The position numbers and the translations under genes were made by a program. 64,000 nucleotides of DNA from Apteryx mantelli. Lineage: Eukaryota > Chordata > Aves > Apterygiformes > Apterygidae. Numbering within the stretch: the stretch's first letter is position 1; every line of letters starts with the position of its first letter. The notes under the pieces are model-generated. The model was not told the DNA's origin. It was given only the letters and a program-made list of their open reading frames with translations, and did not search any database. Positions 1 through 11,900 of this stretch are shown here, one piece after another. Location: assembly GCF_036417845.1 (NCBI RefSeq), contig NC_089980.1:66834501-66898500 (forward strand), written 5' to 3'.

Positions 1-3000
1 TAGTGTATTGAATATTGAACACTGCTGGAGTTTTGCAATGCACTTGTGACTGAGAACATCCTTTTCACACAGACTCTAAAAAGTTAACAATTTAACGTCC
101 TCATGTCCAGACAAACTGGATCCATTCTGGATCTTCTCAATTAGGAACAAGTCCAAAGGAAAAGTTCAAATTCTTTGGTGAAGCTGAGAAGATAGTATTT
201 CCCTTCTGGTTACATCATGATCTAACCAAAACAGTAATTTGCCTGGAGAAAAATGGGGAAAATGGTGTATGTTTAGAAAGCAGCTTTATCCAGACTCATA
301 ATGTCAGGTGCTTTTTTGTAATTGTCTGTTTCCTGTTTACTTCAGTTTGTCTCAAAATAATCTATCTTAAGGGCTACGAAGAGAAAATAACTTAAGTAGC
401 TCATCCAAGCCACATGTGACATGGGGATGTAGATATAGAAGCTTGAACTAGCCACATGAGATTAGAGGTGCTCCTGCAGGTCAAGGCTGATACTTTACGA
501 TGGCACAGTGATGCAGTGACTTACGTTATTGATTCCTGCAGTTGACTGTTCTTTGGAGATAACATCCCCAGACTCTTTATTCTGGCATCTCCTGTGATAA
601 CTAATGACTGGAAAGTTGACCTGCACCTGTGAAATGTATATCCTAGGTTTTGTTGTTTTAAAGCACTGAAAACCATATCATGTCTATTCAGATGGGATTA
701 ACAAAATATTTTCACCTCCTCTCCCACCCTTTCCAGAATCCTGTCACCTCAGGTATTTTCCATAATACCCATATCTTTTGGTGTTACATAGATTGCCACT
801 GGCACTTGGTATAAATTATTTAATAACACCAAGCCAATTGGGTGATTTAACAATTAAGAAGAACTGTGTTTTTAAGTGATCCTCTGCTATAACCCCTTTA
901 ATGTATAACTTTCTACAGAAGCAGTTCTTCCTACATACCTACATCATCTTTCCCTGATGTAGTGGTTTTTAGGAAACTTCCCTACTCAGATGTCAGTGGA
1001 TCTAGTTAATGGTAACCAAGAGGGCTAGTATATCAGCAATTAAATATGCTTCCATTCAGTGCAATTATACAATATTTTGGGATTTCTTCATATTGTAATT
1101 TGTCACTGAAATGAGTGGATGATGTTTCTGATACTCTTCCTTGCATGACTTACTGGGAAGGGTAAGGCTTGCTGCATGTTGAGCACACATTTGCTTTACA
1201 TAGTCTCTTGTTGCCACCATTTTCAGTTCTGGACTGTAATCAGGGCTCTGTGTTTTTTATCTCTTAACATGTCAGACTGTCTGTCCAGCAAGGGAAGACT
1301 CCTATGAAAATATGAAGCTTGTAAACAAAATGGCATCATGAAGATCAAGAGCCCAAAGGGGGACTTGTTCCCAGTGATTGAGGGATAGCTCTTCTAGAGA
1401 AATCTTTGGTACAAAATAAACAGGTTCCAGAGAAAATGAAAGGTGCTCAGTCGCTGAGCAAAAGCAAGACTGTTGAGATAGGGCCACCCCAGACCTCTCC
1501 TTCCCAAATACCACAAAGCCCTCTATGCTGTCAGCAGAACCTGATCTGCTTATGCCGTCTGGTCATGGTCACCAGGAGGTCCGAGCATTGGACAAACTGA
1601 GATGATTATGCACCTGCAGACATCAGATATTTGAGACATTCCTGTTGCTGAAACAATACATGACAGGAGCCCCTTTCTATAAAATATCCTCTAGATTTAT
1701 TCCCTCAGAAGCATGTTTTCAGCATGGTCCAATGTACTGGCACCTTGTCAGGAATGGGAGCAGCCTGGGGAGCCTCTGACATCAGGAGTGAGCTGGAGAG
1801 AAGAATTTCTCCTGGTTGTGGAGGGTGATTATGTATGAGAGACAGAGCATGAGAGTCCTCTGCCAGGGATTGTGTCGAAAGTCTGAGGAGGGAGGGAAAA
1901 TCAGGATGTAGGCCTTGGCCAAGGGAGCAATTACTGGTGGAAAAGGATTTGAGTGGGCTGTGGTGGAGGGGAGTGTTTTGGAACAAGTCACCTGATATTT
2001 GTAACTCTGGTTTTCCTCTCTGCCTGTATGTCCTCTGTTTTTTGTAGCTATCCTTTTGTAACATTTTCTTTATCCATTGAACTACACAGGGCAGAGAACA
2101 GCTCTGAATACCCTGTGAAACATCCTAATGTGTTGTGGACAGTATGAACAAATAATACATGGAACATCTAACACATGCTACCTCAGAGAGAGTGAATTAT
2201 TTTTAAAGTAAAACTTAAAACGTTGACCCCATTATGCTGTTATTAGGGGGAACATTTTGTTTTCTTATGTTTCAAATATGATTTTATCACTTCTCAGATG
2301 AAAATGCTTGCATTATTCTGCTGAGAGGAACTGCAGTCGTATGTGTGAGTCATAAAAATGTTTCACTTAATGGAGGAAATTTGCTCATCCTCTTACAGAT
2401 TACATCTGTGCCTAAATATTTTTTTTAATATCTAGAGCAATGCCTCTTCTGGGTCTTAGGTACCTCAACACATCACTAACAGCAACATTTGAATCTTACC
2501 AGTGTTATAATGACCAGTTCACTAAGAACTTGGCCAACCAAGCATTGACCAATTCCTCTCCTCCCCTGCTCTCTTTAGGATATGTACGCTCAGCTCTCTT
2601 CAAAATCTGTATCAGATGTGAACCGTTGTGCAGTTTTGTTTTTTTTCTTTAAGGTGCCCAGAAGATTGCTTTCAGATTCAGACTATTTCTGTTCAAGATG
2701 AGTAAGTTGTGGGGTCCTGGACATCCCTCAGAAAACATTACAGGGCACAAGCAACTTCTGCCTCACTGGAGCACCTGGCAGCAAGGTAGTAGGGAAAGCT
2801 GGTCAATTAGGATTGTATAATCAATATTCAGTACTTTTATAACTTCATCCAGATGCTGATAACAGGAGAACAATGCCTATGTATTCTGGTGTTGTAAATA
2901 CTTCTCAAAATAAGACAATTGCCAAGAATGTGCAAACATTAAAGTTAGAGAAAGTGATAATAGAATAATTGATGCCAGATGGCCTTCTGCACCTGAAAAC

Positions 3001-3185
3001 AGTCAATGTGCCAGTGAAACAGAGCTGAATTTTGCAAGGAATACTAGAGCATATGCTGGAGTAGGGTCATCATCTTTTCAAACATTATTTTGATCTTTTT
3101 GAAAACTGTTAATTTGTTGAATATCTTGCTATGATCATTATAAGTTGCAACAACTTATTTTTTTGTTAAGATTTCCTGAGAAGGA
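1..3185 (+). other. MTHFD1L: MTHFD1L last intron, 5' part (inferred)
   Basis: No coding exon is recognised here. The stretch is placed inside the last intron because the terminal MTHFD1L exon lies downstream on the same strand and the preceding exon, which should encode the conserved segment ending in PLVGT, was not found by eye anywhere between 1 and 14005. The sequence is AT-rich and looks unique, with only short chance reading frames. It could hold regulatory elements that cannot be judged without alignment. Confidence 0.6.
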
Positions 3186-3189
3186 AATA

Positions 3190-3620
3190 GGACCAGAGCG
3201 CAGCTAACAGAGGCAGCGAACAAACGCAGCAGTTTGTGCAGCAGTGTTTGGGCTCTGACTAGAACTTGAGGATCTTGTTGGAAGTTGTGGGCTTTCTGAG
3301 GACCCCCGAGGAACTAGAAGGTGATTGCTGTGAACAGGAAAGGGGAAGCTAGGCAAGGACAACTGCAGGAGGCCTTGACTTCTCCTGGGAAAAGCTCTAG
3401 CTAGGAGTGGCTGCTGCTAACGAGCTCTCTTGATTGCCCCTGACCAGAGGGAGCTGGGGCCTTTGATCCTGGTGGCCCTTGATTAGGGCGAGTCAAGCAT
3501 CCTGGGAGTCAGTGCTAGGGAGAGGCCTATATAAGAGCCAGGCCCAGAGTGCAGTGAACAGATGCAGCAGTTTGTGAACAGAGGCAGCAAACAGATGCAG
3601 CAGTTTGTGCGGCAGGGTGC
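3190..3620 (+). promoter_or_regulatory. CR1 5' leader with duplicated block and TATA box
   Basis: The 13-mer GCAGCAGTTTGTG occurs exactly three times, at 3226-3238, 3564-3576 and 3597-3609. The surrounding sequence (AACAGAGGCAGC followed by an A/C-rich spacer) is also shared between the first and last copies. Between them, at 3528-3535, is TATATAAG, placed about 30 bases ahead of the second repeat block. LINEs carry their promoter inside the transcribed leader, so this is the expected place for it. That the repeated block marks two tandem promoter units is inference. Confidence 0.55.
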
Positions 3621-3863
3621 ATGAAGGAACCTTGGTTTCTGTTCTCTGTGGTGTACGTTTCCTCAAGTATGGTTGTGAAGCCGCAGAGCACACTCCCCAG
3701 TGGCTGTTGGAGTTGCTGTGTCAGAAGCTTGGACCCAGACCGACCCTCTGACAGTAGATGCAGCTCTACAGGTCTCAGGCTGCAGGGAGTGCTTGGGGCC
3801 TCTCCAGGAGGCCTGGGCTGGCAGCCAGCTCTCCTGCAGGAGGTGTGCTGCTGTTGATGAGTT

Positions 3864-4722
3864 GTGTGTCAGGTAAGGGAGTTACGGAAGGAGGTCAGTA
3901 GGCTGCGCAGCATCCGAGAAGCGGAGCAAGAGATAGACAGGGTATTCTCGGAGACTGTGCAGCTTCGGGAGTCCCAACCCCCCACAGCAGTGGAGTTGCC
4001 GGAGGGCTCTGTGCCGTGTGAAACGGTACATCATAACACCGTAGAAGAAGGCTGGAAACTGGTCACTGCTCGTGGGAGGAGAAAGGCTCCTACTCCTCCT
4101 GAAGACCTGAAGCTGAAGAACAGGTTTAGTGCCCTCCAGGATGAGGAGGAGATGGGCATGGCTGCAAGGGAAGTACCTGGGACAACAGACCCTGTGCCTT
4201 GCCGGAACACCCAGAAGAAGCGGCGGGTGATCGTTGTGGGTGACTCCCTGCTGTGGGGGATGGAGGCATCTATCTGCCGACCTGACCTCATGTCTAGAGA
4301 GGTTTGTGGCCTGCCAGGGGCTCACATGTGAGAGATGTCATGGAAAGACTGACAAGGCTTGTCCATGCTTCGGACCTCTGCTGCTCTTCCATGTGGGTGC
4401 TAATGACACCAAGGGCAAACTGGAGACCATCAAGCAGGATTTCAGAGCTCTGGGGATGGTGGTCAAGGGTCTGGGAGCCCAGGTCATCTTCTCCTCAATC
4501 CTGCCAGTGAGGGGGATGGATGAGAGGAGGAGGAGACGGACTTTCCAAGTTAATGACTGGCTGTGCTGCTGGTGTTGGCAACAGGGTTTTGGTTTCTACG
4601 ACCATGGAACCCTGCTTGAAGATCGACAACTGCTGGGGAGAGATGGGATCCACCTCACAAGGCGGGGCATGCGGGTCTTTGCCAACAGGTTGGCCAACCT
4701 GGTAAGGAGGGCTTTAAACTAG
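3864..4722 (+). pseudogene. CR1 ORF1 with SGNH/esterase domain, frameshifted
   Basis: CR1 ORF1 proteins bind the element RNA and carry a C-terminal esterase-like domain. The frame open to 4331 has a charged, coiled-coil-like N-terminus (VRELRKEVSRLRSIREAEQE), a basic-acidic middle, then VVGDSLLWG, the GDS nucleophile block, near residue 125. The rest of the domain is in another frame (within 4234-4722): HVGANDT, the GxND block, and DGIHLTRRG, the DxxH block. A short middle piece reads in the third frame (within 4304-4510), so there are at least two small indels, near 4326 and near 4385. The TGATGA at 3855-3860 closes the first frame upstream and there is no ATG at its opening, so the true start is unclear. 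Confidence 0.8.
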
Positions 4723-4786
4723 GAAAGACGGGGGAAGGGGAGAGTTATAGTGACAGGGTAGCTGGCAAAAGACAGCTCAAGTCAGG

Positions 4787-5758
4787 ATGCCTCCAGCATA
4801 TGAATGCAGCCAGGGAAGTGCGCATGGGATGTGGCTATGGAGGACCCTCTTTTACCCTCCTGGGAAACCTGCATGCTCGATCACCTCTCTGAAATGCCTG
4901 TGCACCAATGCACGCAGCTTGGGGAACAAACAGGAAGAACTAGAGATCTGTGTGTGGTTGCAGGGCCATGATCTCATTGCAGTTACAGAGACATGGTGGG
5001 ATAGCTCACATGACTGGAGTGCTGTCATGGATGGCTACGTGCTCTTTAGGACAGACAGGCCAGGAAAGCTAGATGGTGGAGTTGCTCTTTATGTGAGGGA
5101 GCAACTGGAATGTATAGAGCTGTGCCTAGGAGTGGATGAAGAGCGAGTCGAGAGCTTATGGGTAAGGATTAAAGGGCAGGCTAGCATGGGTGACAGTGTT
5201 GTGGGTGTTTACTACAGGCCACCTGATCAGGATGAGGAAGTCGATGAGGCCTTCTACAGACAGCTGGAAGTAGCCTCACGATCCCAGGCCCTGGTTCTCA
5301 TGGGGGACTTCAACCACCCTGATATCTGCTGGAGAGACAACACAGCTAGGCACAAACAGTCCTGGAGGTTCCTGCAGGGCATTGGTGACAACTTCTTGAC
5401 ACAGGTGGTGGAGGAGCCAACAAGGAGAGGTGTGCTGCTGGACCTGGTACTAACAAACAAAGAAGGACTGGTGGAAGATGTGAAGGTCAGGGGCAGCCTT
5501 GGCTGCAGTGACCATGAGATGGTGGAGTTCAAGATCCTGCGAGGAAGAGGCAGGGCACTAAGTAGGATTGCAACCCTGGACTTCAGGAGAGCAAACTTTG
5601 GCCTCTTCAGGGACCTGCTTGGAGGAATCCCATGGGTTAGGGCCCTAGAAGGCCCTAGGGCCCTCATCTGGCGAGAGATATCAAGGACAACAAGAAGGGC
5701 TTCTTCAAATACATCAGTAGCAAGAGGAAGACTAGGGAAAATGTGGGCCTTTTGCTGA
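4787..5758 (+). CDS. CR1 ORF2 endonuclease domain, intact frame ending in a deletion scar
   Basis: This is the N-terminal part of CR1 ORF2. The apurinic/apyrimidinic-like endonuclease nicks target DNA to prime reverse transcription. From the ATG at 4787, the visible landmarks are TNARS (residues about 40-44), ETWW (about 68), VYYRPP (about 142), GDFNHPDI (about 172), LDLVLTN (about 218) and SDHEMVEF (about 242), which are the catalytic and DNA-contact blocks of this endonuclease family. All expected acidic, Asn and His residues are present. After residue about 285 the protein runs out of frame: the sequence jumps at about 5640-5665 from the end of the endonuclease region to a segment normally just before the RT, with loss of much of the linker, and the frame stops at 5756-5758. 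It may encode a free endonuclease, but there is no evidence that it is expressed. Confidence 0.8.
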   Translation: MPPAYECSQGSAHGMWLWRTLFYPPGKPACSITSLKCLCTNARSLGNKQEELEICVWLQGHDLIAVTETWWDSSHDWSAVMDGYVLFRTDRPGKLDGGVALYVREQLECIELCLGVDEERVESLWVRIKGQASMGDSVVGVYYRPPDQDEEVDEAFYRQLEVASRSQALVLMGDFNHPDICWRDNTARHKQSWRFLQGIGDNFLTQVVEEPTRRGVLLDLVLTNKEGLVEDVKVRGSLGCSDHEMVEFKILRGRGRALSRIATLDFRRANFGLFRDLLGGIPWVRALEGPRALIWREISRTTRRASSNTSVARGRLGKMWAFC

Positions 5759-7283
5759 ATGGGGTGGGTGCCCTGGTGACGAAGGATGCAGAGAAGGCAG
5801 AGTTACTGAATGCCTTCTTTGCTTCAGTCTTTACTGCTCAGGCCAGCCCTCAGGAACCCCAGACCCTGGAGGCAAGAGAGAAAGTCTGGAGAAAGGAAGA
5901 CTTTCCCTTGGTTGAGGAGGATCGGGTTAGAGATCATTTAAGCAAACTTGACACCCACAAATCCATGGGCCCTGATGGGATGCACCCATGAGTGCTGAGG
6001 GAGCTGGCGGGTGTTATTGCTAAGCCACTCCCCATCATCTTGGAAAGGTCATGGAGGACAGGAGAGGTGCCTGAGGACTGGAAGAAAGCCAATGTCACCC
6101 CAGTCTTCAAAAAGGGCAGGAAGGAGGACCCAGGGAACTACAGGCCAGTCAGCCTCACCTGCATCCCTGGAAAGGTGATGGAGCAGCTCATGCTGGAGAC
6201 CATCTCCAAGCATGTGGAGGAAAAGAAGGTGATCAGGAGTAGTCAGCATGGCTTCACCGAGGGGAAATCATGCCTAACCAATCTGATAGCCTTCTCTGAT
6301 GGAATGACTGGCTGGGTACGTGAGGGGAGAGCAGTGGATGTTGTCTACCTTGACTTCAGCAAGGCTTTCGACACTCTCCCATAACATCCTCATAGGCAAG
6401 CTCAGGAAGTGTGGGCTGGATGAGTGGACAGTGAGGTGGATTGAGAACTGGCTGAATGGCAGAGCTCAGAGAGTTGTGATCAGCGGGGCAGAGTCTAGTT
6501 GGAGGCCTGTAGCTAGCGGTGTCCCCCAGGGGTCAGGACTGGGTCCAGTCTTGTTCAACTTCTTCATCAATGACCTGGATGAAGGGACAGAGTGCACCCT
6601 CAGCAAGTTTGCCGACGATACAAAACAGGGAGGAGTGATGGATACCCCAGAGGGCTGTGCTGCCATTCAGAGAGACCTGGACAGGCTGGAGAGGTGGGCA
6701 GAGAGGAACCTCATGAAGTTCAACAAAGGGAAGTGCAGGGTCCTGCACCTGGGGAGGAATAACCCCCTGCACCAGTACAGCCTGGGGGTTGACCTGCTGG
6801 AAAGCAGCTCTGCGGAGAAGGACCTGGGAGTGCTGGTGGACACCAAGTTAAGCATGAGGCAGCAATGTGCCCTTGTGGCCAAGAAGGCCAATGGGATCCT
6901 GGGGTGCATCAGGAAGAGTGTTGCCAGCAGGTGGAGGGAGGTGATTCTCCCCCTCTACTCAGCCCTGGTGAGGCCCCATCTGGAGTACTGCGTCCAGTTC
7001 TGGGCTCCCCAGTACAAGAGGGATGTGGCACTACTGGAGCAAGTCCAGCGAAGGGCTACAAAAGTGATTAGGGGACTGGAGCATCTCTCTTATGAGGAAA
7101 GGCTGAGAGAGCTGGGCCTGTTTAGCTTGGAGAAGAGAAGGCTGAGAGGGGATCTTATCAATGTGTACAAGTATCTGAAGGGAGGGAGTCGAGAGGATGG
7201 GACCAGACTCTTTTCAGTGGTGCCCAGTGACAGGATGCGAGGCAACGGGCACAAACTGAAATGCAGACAGTTCCGTCTGAACA
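5665..7283 (+). pseudogene. CR1 ORF2 reverse transcriptase, broken and C-terminally truncated
   Basis: The RT copies element RNA at the nicked target. The frame resumes at about 5680, passes [12 protein letters not shown], meets TGA at 5989-5991 (the second copy has an Arg codon here, consistent with a CpG-to-TpG decay), then continues through GNYRPVSLT and [10 protein letters not shown], the motif A aspartate. At about 6374 two bases are missing compared with the minus-strand copy, shifting frame. The second frame (within 6320-7369) carries [20 protein letters not shown] (motif B region) and FADDTK at 6608-6625, the catalytic Asp pair of motif C. The thumb/C-terminal region follows to RQFRLN, where CR1 similarity ends at about 7283. 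The reading frame then runs by chance into flanking DNA. Confidence 0.88.
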
Positions 7284-8917
7284 AATGTATTGGTTTGTTT
7301 TTAAAAGTTGATGCTTTTCCAAAGAGGCCCCAATTTGCTTGCATTGTGCATCTGCTTTTCCTGATGTGAGAATTTGGGGTTTCTTTACTTTTAAGAGGTA
7401 GTAGAAGGTCCCTTGAGAGTCGGATCTGTCTTCAGTGTAGCACCATTCCCTTCTCTTAATATACATGGATGTGCATGTGTGTGTAGACTATAATGCGTAT
7501 ATTTTGTCTTAGCTCTTTCATGTCTGTTGTATTTTCTTTAATTAAGCCAAACAATACTGATTTCTTTTAATTACTATTTCCTTGAGCTGCTTCTGAAGTT
7601 ATGCAGAACCCCAACTCTGAAAATTGGGGACATCTTCAGGTTCTCTGGAACAAAATACAGTCTGATCCTGGAAATATTTAGGATATGCTACCTAGTTTCT
7701 TGTGCACTAGCTGCCCTACAAAGTGCTCTTTCCATGCACACTGGGTGTCTCTGTGCAATGTAGAGTAGTCCAGTCTGAAGATGAAATAGGTGACCTTGCA
7801 CTAAAAGGTTTTGCACAGGAACATGCTTTGGAGTGGTATAGTCCTGCCTGCTGCCCTTGTTGCATGGAGAGGCTGTCATGAACAATTTCCAAGTGTAGTT
7901 TTAAAAGAGAGAGTGCAGGGACCTTAAGGCACCCGGAATAATATCAACACAGCACAGTGTACACTCACTTCTCCGTCATGCAGTGCTGTCATGGGACTGT
8001 TTAATCTCTCTCTCCCACGCCATGAATTGTGGTTCCCCTGGTGCCAACTTCCAGCGTGGGCCCAGCACCACAGCAGTCAGTGGAAGTAATCCAACACTGG
8101 AGATTAGGAACGTGTCTAAATGTATGCAGGGTCTGAGACCTTAAGGGATTGCTCCAACAGAAGGAAGGGAAGCTCTTCCTTTCAGCTTTGCATATATTGA
8201 GACTGACAGATGCACTCCAGGGAAGCAAATTTCTGATAGTGGATCTGTCTTTCGGGGCTCTAATTCAAACTGAGAAACATTACCCAGCCCCTTAAGTGTC
8301 GCTCCCTCGTGCCAGACCTCCAGATTCCTGCAAATAATAACATATTGAACATAATGTCTGCAGGTTTGTAGCGGTATTTTTAAACCTCTTGAGTTTTTTC
8401 TCCTAGTATTGGCTGTTGCTGAGGAAGTATGGAACATGCAATTCACCCCATCAGATTTTATTGAGAAGTTATCCACAGTCACGTCTCTGCTAGATTCTCT
8501 TGAGAAACAACGTTTTCTGCAGTATTTCACATTTCAAATGATTGTGGGGTGTCTTAACTTGTTTAATTAACAAAAGAATACAATTAGATAATGTGAGTTA
8601 CTTGCATCCTCTGTCAAATGCAACATTAACTCCATAAACCACAGAATAGAGAAGTTTACTCAATATGGCGTTGAGACTTTTTTTTTCATATCCTCTAGTC
8701 ATCTTGTTTCCCTATTTTTGTGTAAATACAGATTCCTCTGTTTTTCTTTCTCCATTTACAAATCATGCTCTGCTTGTAAAACAGACAAATCTTGTCTTAT
8801 AGCTGAAAAAGACACTAAACATGAGTTGGATGTAGTTCTCAAGACATCTGTTTTACAAATCATATCATTGTGCTAATCCAGTTCAGGTGATCTCAGGTCC
8901 TATAAGAATTTTTATGT

Positions 8918-8950
8918 ACACACACACACATATACATATACGTATGTATT
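8918..8950. repeat. AC/AT-rich microsatellite
   Basis: A run of about seven AC units is followed by alternating TATACATA-type purine-pyrimidine sequence. Likely length-polymorphic. Confidence 0.85.
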
Positions 8951-11900
8951 GCAAGTAAAAGGCAGGATGTGTCAACCACTGATAGGCATTTGTACAATAA
9001 AAAAGTAAGCTAAGCAAAATAGTTCCTCTTGGGAGATGTGACAAACCTGGCTAGCAAAGTCTTAGAGCTTGACTGTGCAACTGTTACATAGACCTTGTGG
9101 TCAACTAAAATTACAAGTCAGCATGTAACTGTAGTTTAAATGAAACTACTAGGTCTCTGCTTCGAAGTGGAATCCTCTAATGGCCAGCAGTTCTTTAAAT
9201 CTTCGGGTAAGTTGCACTGACTAGCACATATTCCTCTGCAGCTTCAGATTATTTTGTTTACAGGAAAATCAAAAAATGCAAGAGAAAAACCTCTGCCTTC
9301 CATTGCCAGGGGACTAAGAAGTACATTTGAAATGGGGCAGGTTTGAGGCTTTTCACCCAGACTTTGAAAGTTATTATTAAAATTTTCAGAAAAACTCCAG
9401 GTAATCCTTGCTTAGAAACTGTGATGTCCAGTACTGAAGATCTGGATATCAGTGGTAATTTGTTGTGTCAATTATGTTTTCCACCTCATTACCTCGGGAA
9501 TAATGTCTCTCATAGGCATAGCAGATGGTCTCTCATGGATCTGCCCAGCATCTGTATTTTGCCAACTTGCATGCCACAGTGCTGGGTGATGGGGGGCAAT
9601 ATTTGCAGCTGTTCCTTTCTGGCTTCTCATGGCGCGACAGCCAGTCAAGCTCAACATAGGCACTCTTCCAGTGACTGTAAACGTCTTCTTGGGGAGGTTG
9701 GGGAACAGTGTTTTCGTATAGCTTCCTTAGGAATAACTGGCACCTTCCTTTTGTAAGGAAGCTCCTTAAGTGTTTTTGTTTAGACAGGTATGGAAGATCA
9801 TAAATGCCTAGTATAAATAACAGTAGCCTTCAGACTTTCTCAGTTAAAATCCTATTTTTTCTTCCATGGGTTATGCATTTCCAGAAACATGAATGATCCT
9901 CAGGATAGCTAACTGTAAGATTTGCTGGTTTTTCCTCCAAAACATAGAGTGGCCTAGTAATAAACACATTGCATTTTCCACAATGTCTTCCTGAAGCAGA
10001 ATTGCTTTCATGGATATGTAGGCAGTTGCACAGTTTATAAAGGAAATGATAGATTCTAGTGAGTTTCTACAAAACTAGTTCCTACCAATTTGTCCACGAT
10101 ATGTTTTGACCAGCAGCTGGATGAATTCTTCATAAAACCCTTTTTTTTTCCTTCATAAAACATTCATATAAGCTGCATTAAATCTTAAGATGCAAAGTTT
10201 ATGCTTTATATATTCTTTCTCCCAAGAGAAGTATGATAGCAACAGTTTTGGTCAAATTGAAGAATTGATCATTTTGGCTACCTGAATTCAATTAGTGGTC
10301 TTAAGCAGATAATGTGTTCTTGTTCACTACTTATAATGCTGCTCTGTTCTCACAGCCACACTGTGTAGTGTTGCATAGCTGCCCAGTTATGTCCAAAATA
10401 GCATTATATTAGAGCGGTGGGTTGCACTGATCTCTGTACAGTGTAGGGAGGGCGTATGATGCCTTGCAGTCTAGTCTACTGTATGACTGTAAATTTCTCG
10501 TGTGCTTCTCTGGTACCAGCATTGTGGAGAACGGTGCAAGGGAGCAGGATCATCGTGAATCTGCAGCCGGATGGCAAGTCAGTCAGGGAAGGACTTGATT
10601 CAGCCTTGCAGCCAACTGAGCCATCTTTTCTCTCGTGCCTTTTTGGCTGCGGGAAAGAAATAGAGCGTTGGTAGGGGAATAATTGGTAATAATCTCCTCA
10701 GCCAGCCAGCCAGCCATCTCCTCCTATTGACATTGAAGTAATGAAAAAGAAGGATAGATTCTGTTGCATTTTACCTCTGTGTGTCCGAATAATGAGAGTA
10801 GAGAGAAATGATCATAAATCTACATGGCTTTACAGTCCTATTTGGAACTCCGGGCCCTGGGGAAAATGACAAGAGGTGTTTTATTTTCACTCTGTAGTTT
10901 GTGTAGGTATTAGTCCCAAAGTGTTTCCTCTGTGTTTTTCTGCCTTGTATTTCCTTTTATGCAGCAGTAATTTTAATTCAGGTGAACTCATTCCCTTGTG
11001 TTGGCTTATCTTTTTAATATGAGAATAGTTATATACCCTGAACTGGGGATAAATTGTTTTGATATTTGCATTTTATTGAAATTCCATTTTGTTAAATGAA
11101 AATAAATTTCCATTAGTTAATACAGTGGAATTACACCACGGTAGGACTGGGCCTATGGTTTTCATAAAATAAAAAATAAAAATAAACATACATGTACAAT
11201 TTTGTTAACATTTCATTTAAAAAAATCAAAGCAAAACTCCCCTAAACTGATTATTATTTATATTATACCAAGGTATTTATATAGAGAGAATGAAGACCAG
11301 CCATCTTGTAGATACCCTGAAAAAAGGAATGTGGAATTTGGGAGCTGACTTTGACATGTAGCGCGGCCATATCCAGAGTACCCAGAAAGTTGTCTTTGGC
11401 AATTTGTTCAACCCCTCCCAGTGAGGCAGGATTCATTAAGGCAGTTTCTTGTCAAGAGTTAACTGATAAACTGGGATGAATCTGAGACGGAAAATAATTC
11501 AGTAACCCTAATAATCTAGCTGTCGAACTAATGTGGCCAATAGATAAAGAATAGTAGCAAGGTGTTCTAGTACTTAGCTAAGATGCCAAGCCGAAGTCAG
11601 TCAATAAAGTGATGTCATATGACACTTGGAAGAGTTTTGGTTAATGCAAATGGATAGCTTTGTCTTTTAATCTACTGTGTGCAATAACAAAAGATCAGGA
11701 AGGACTCAGTTTAGAAACAGAGGAAATATACTGAGTCCACTGCAAGAGCTTGTTGCATTGTTTTTCCGCAGAAGCAGATCACAAATAAGACGACTGCATC
11801 AGTACTGTGCTCTCCAAGCTCCTTTTCGCCCTTCCCAAGCACGAGATTAACCTCTGAACTGGCAGTCGAGTTAGTTCTCTGGAATAAACAGGACTTTGGA

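Larger units (their letters stand above)
3186..7283 (+). mobile_element. CR1 non-LTR retrotransposon, near full length but 3'-truncated
   Basis: A chicken-repeat-1 type LINE in the sense orientation of the host gene. In order it shows a GC-richer leader with repeated blocks (3190-3620), an ORF1 with an SGNH-type esterase domain (about 3864-4722), an ORF2 apurinic-type endonuclease (4787 to about 5640), and a reverse transcriptase (about 5665-7283). It is dead: ORF1 changes frame, part of the endonuclease-RT linker is deleted near 5650, a TGA lies at 5989-5991, and two bases are missing near 6374. Similarity to the second copy in this window stops at about 7283, so the last part of ORF2 and the 3' tail with its ATTCTGTG repeats are absent. 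The 5' boundary is judged from where GC-rich repeated sequence begins and may be off by tens of bases. Confidence 0.93.

Noticed and set aside
9343-9756. 137-codon frame in the MTHFD1L intron
   Set aside because: No recognisable motif, mixed composition and no supporting splice context.
10456-10674. Frame with a protein-like stretch RIIVNLQPDGKSV
   Set aside because: Considered as the penultimate MTHFD1L exon, but it does not match the conserved sequence expected just before the terminal exon.
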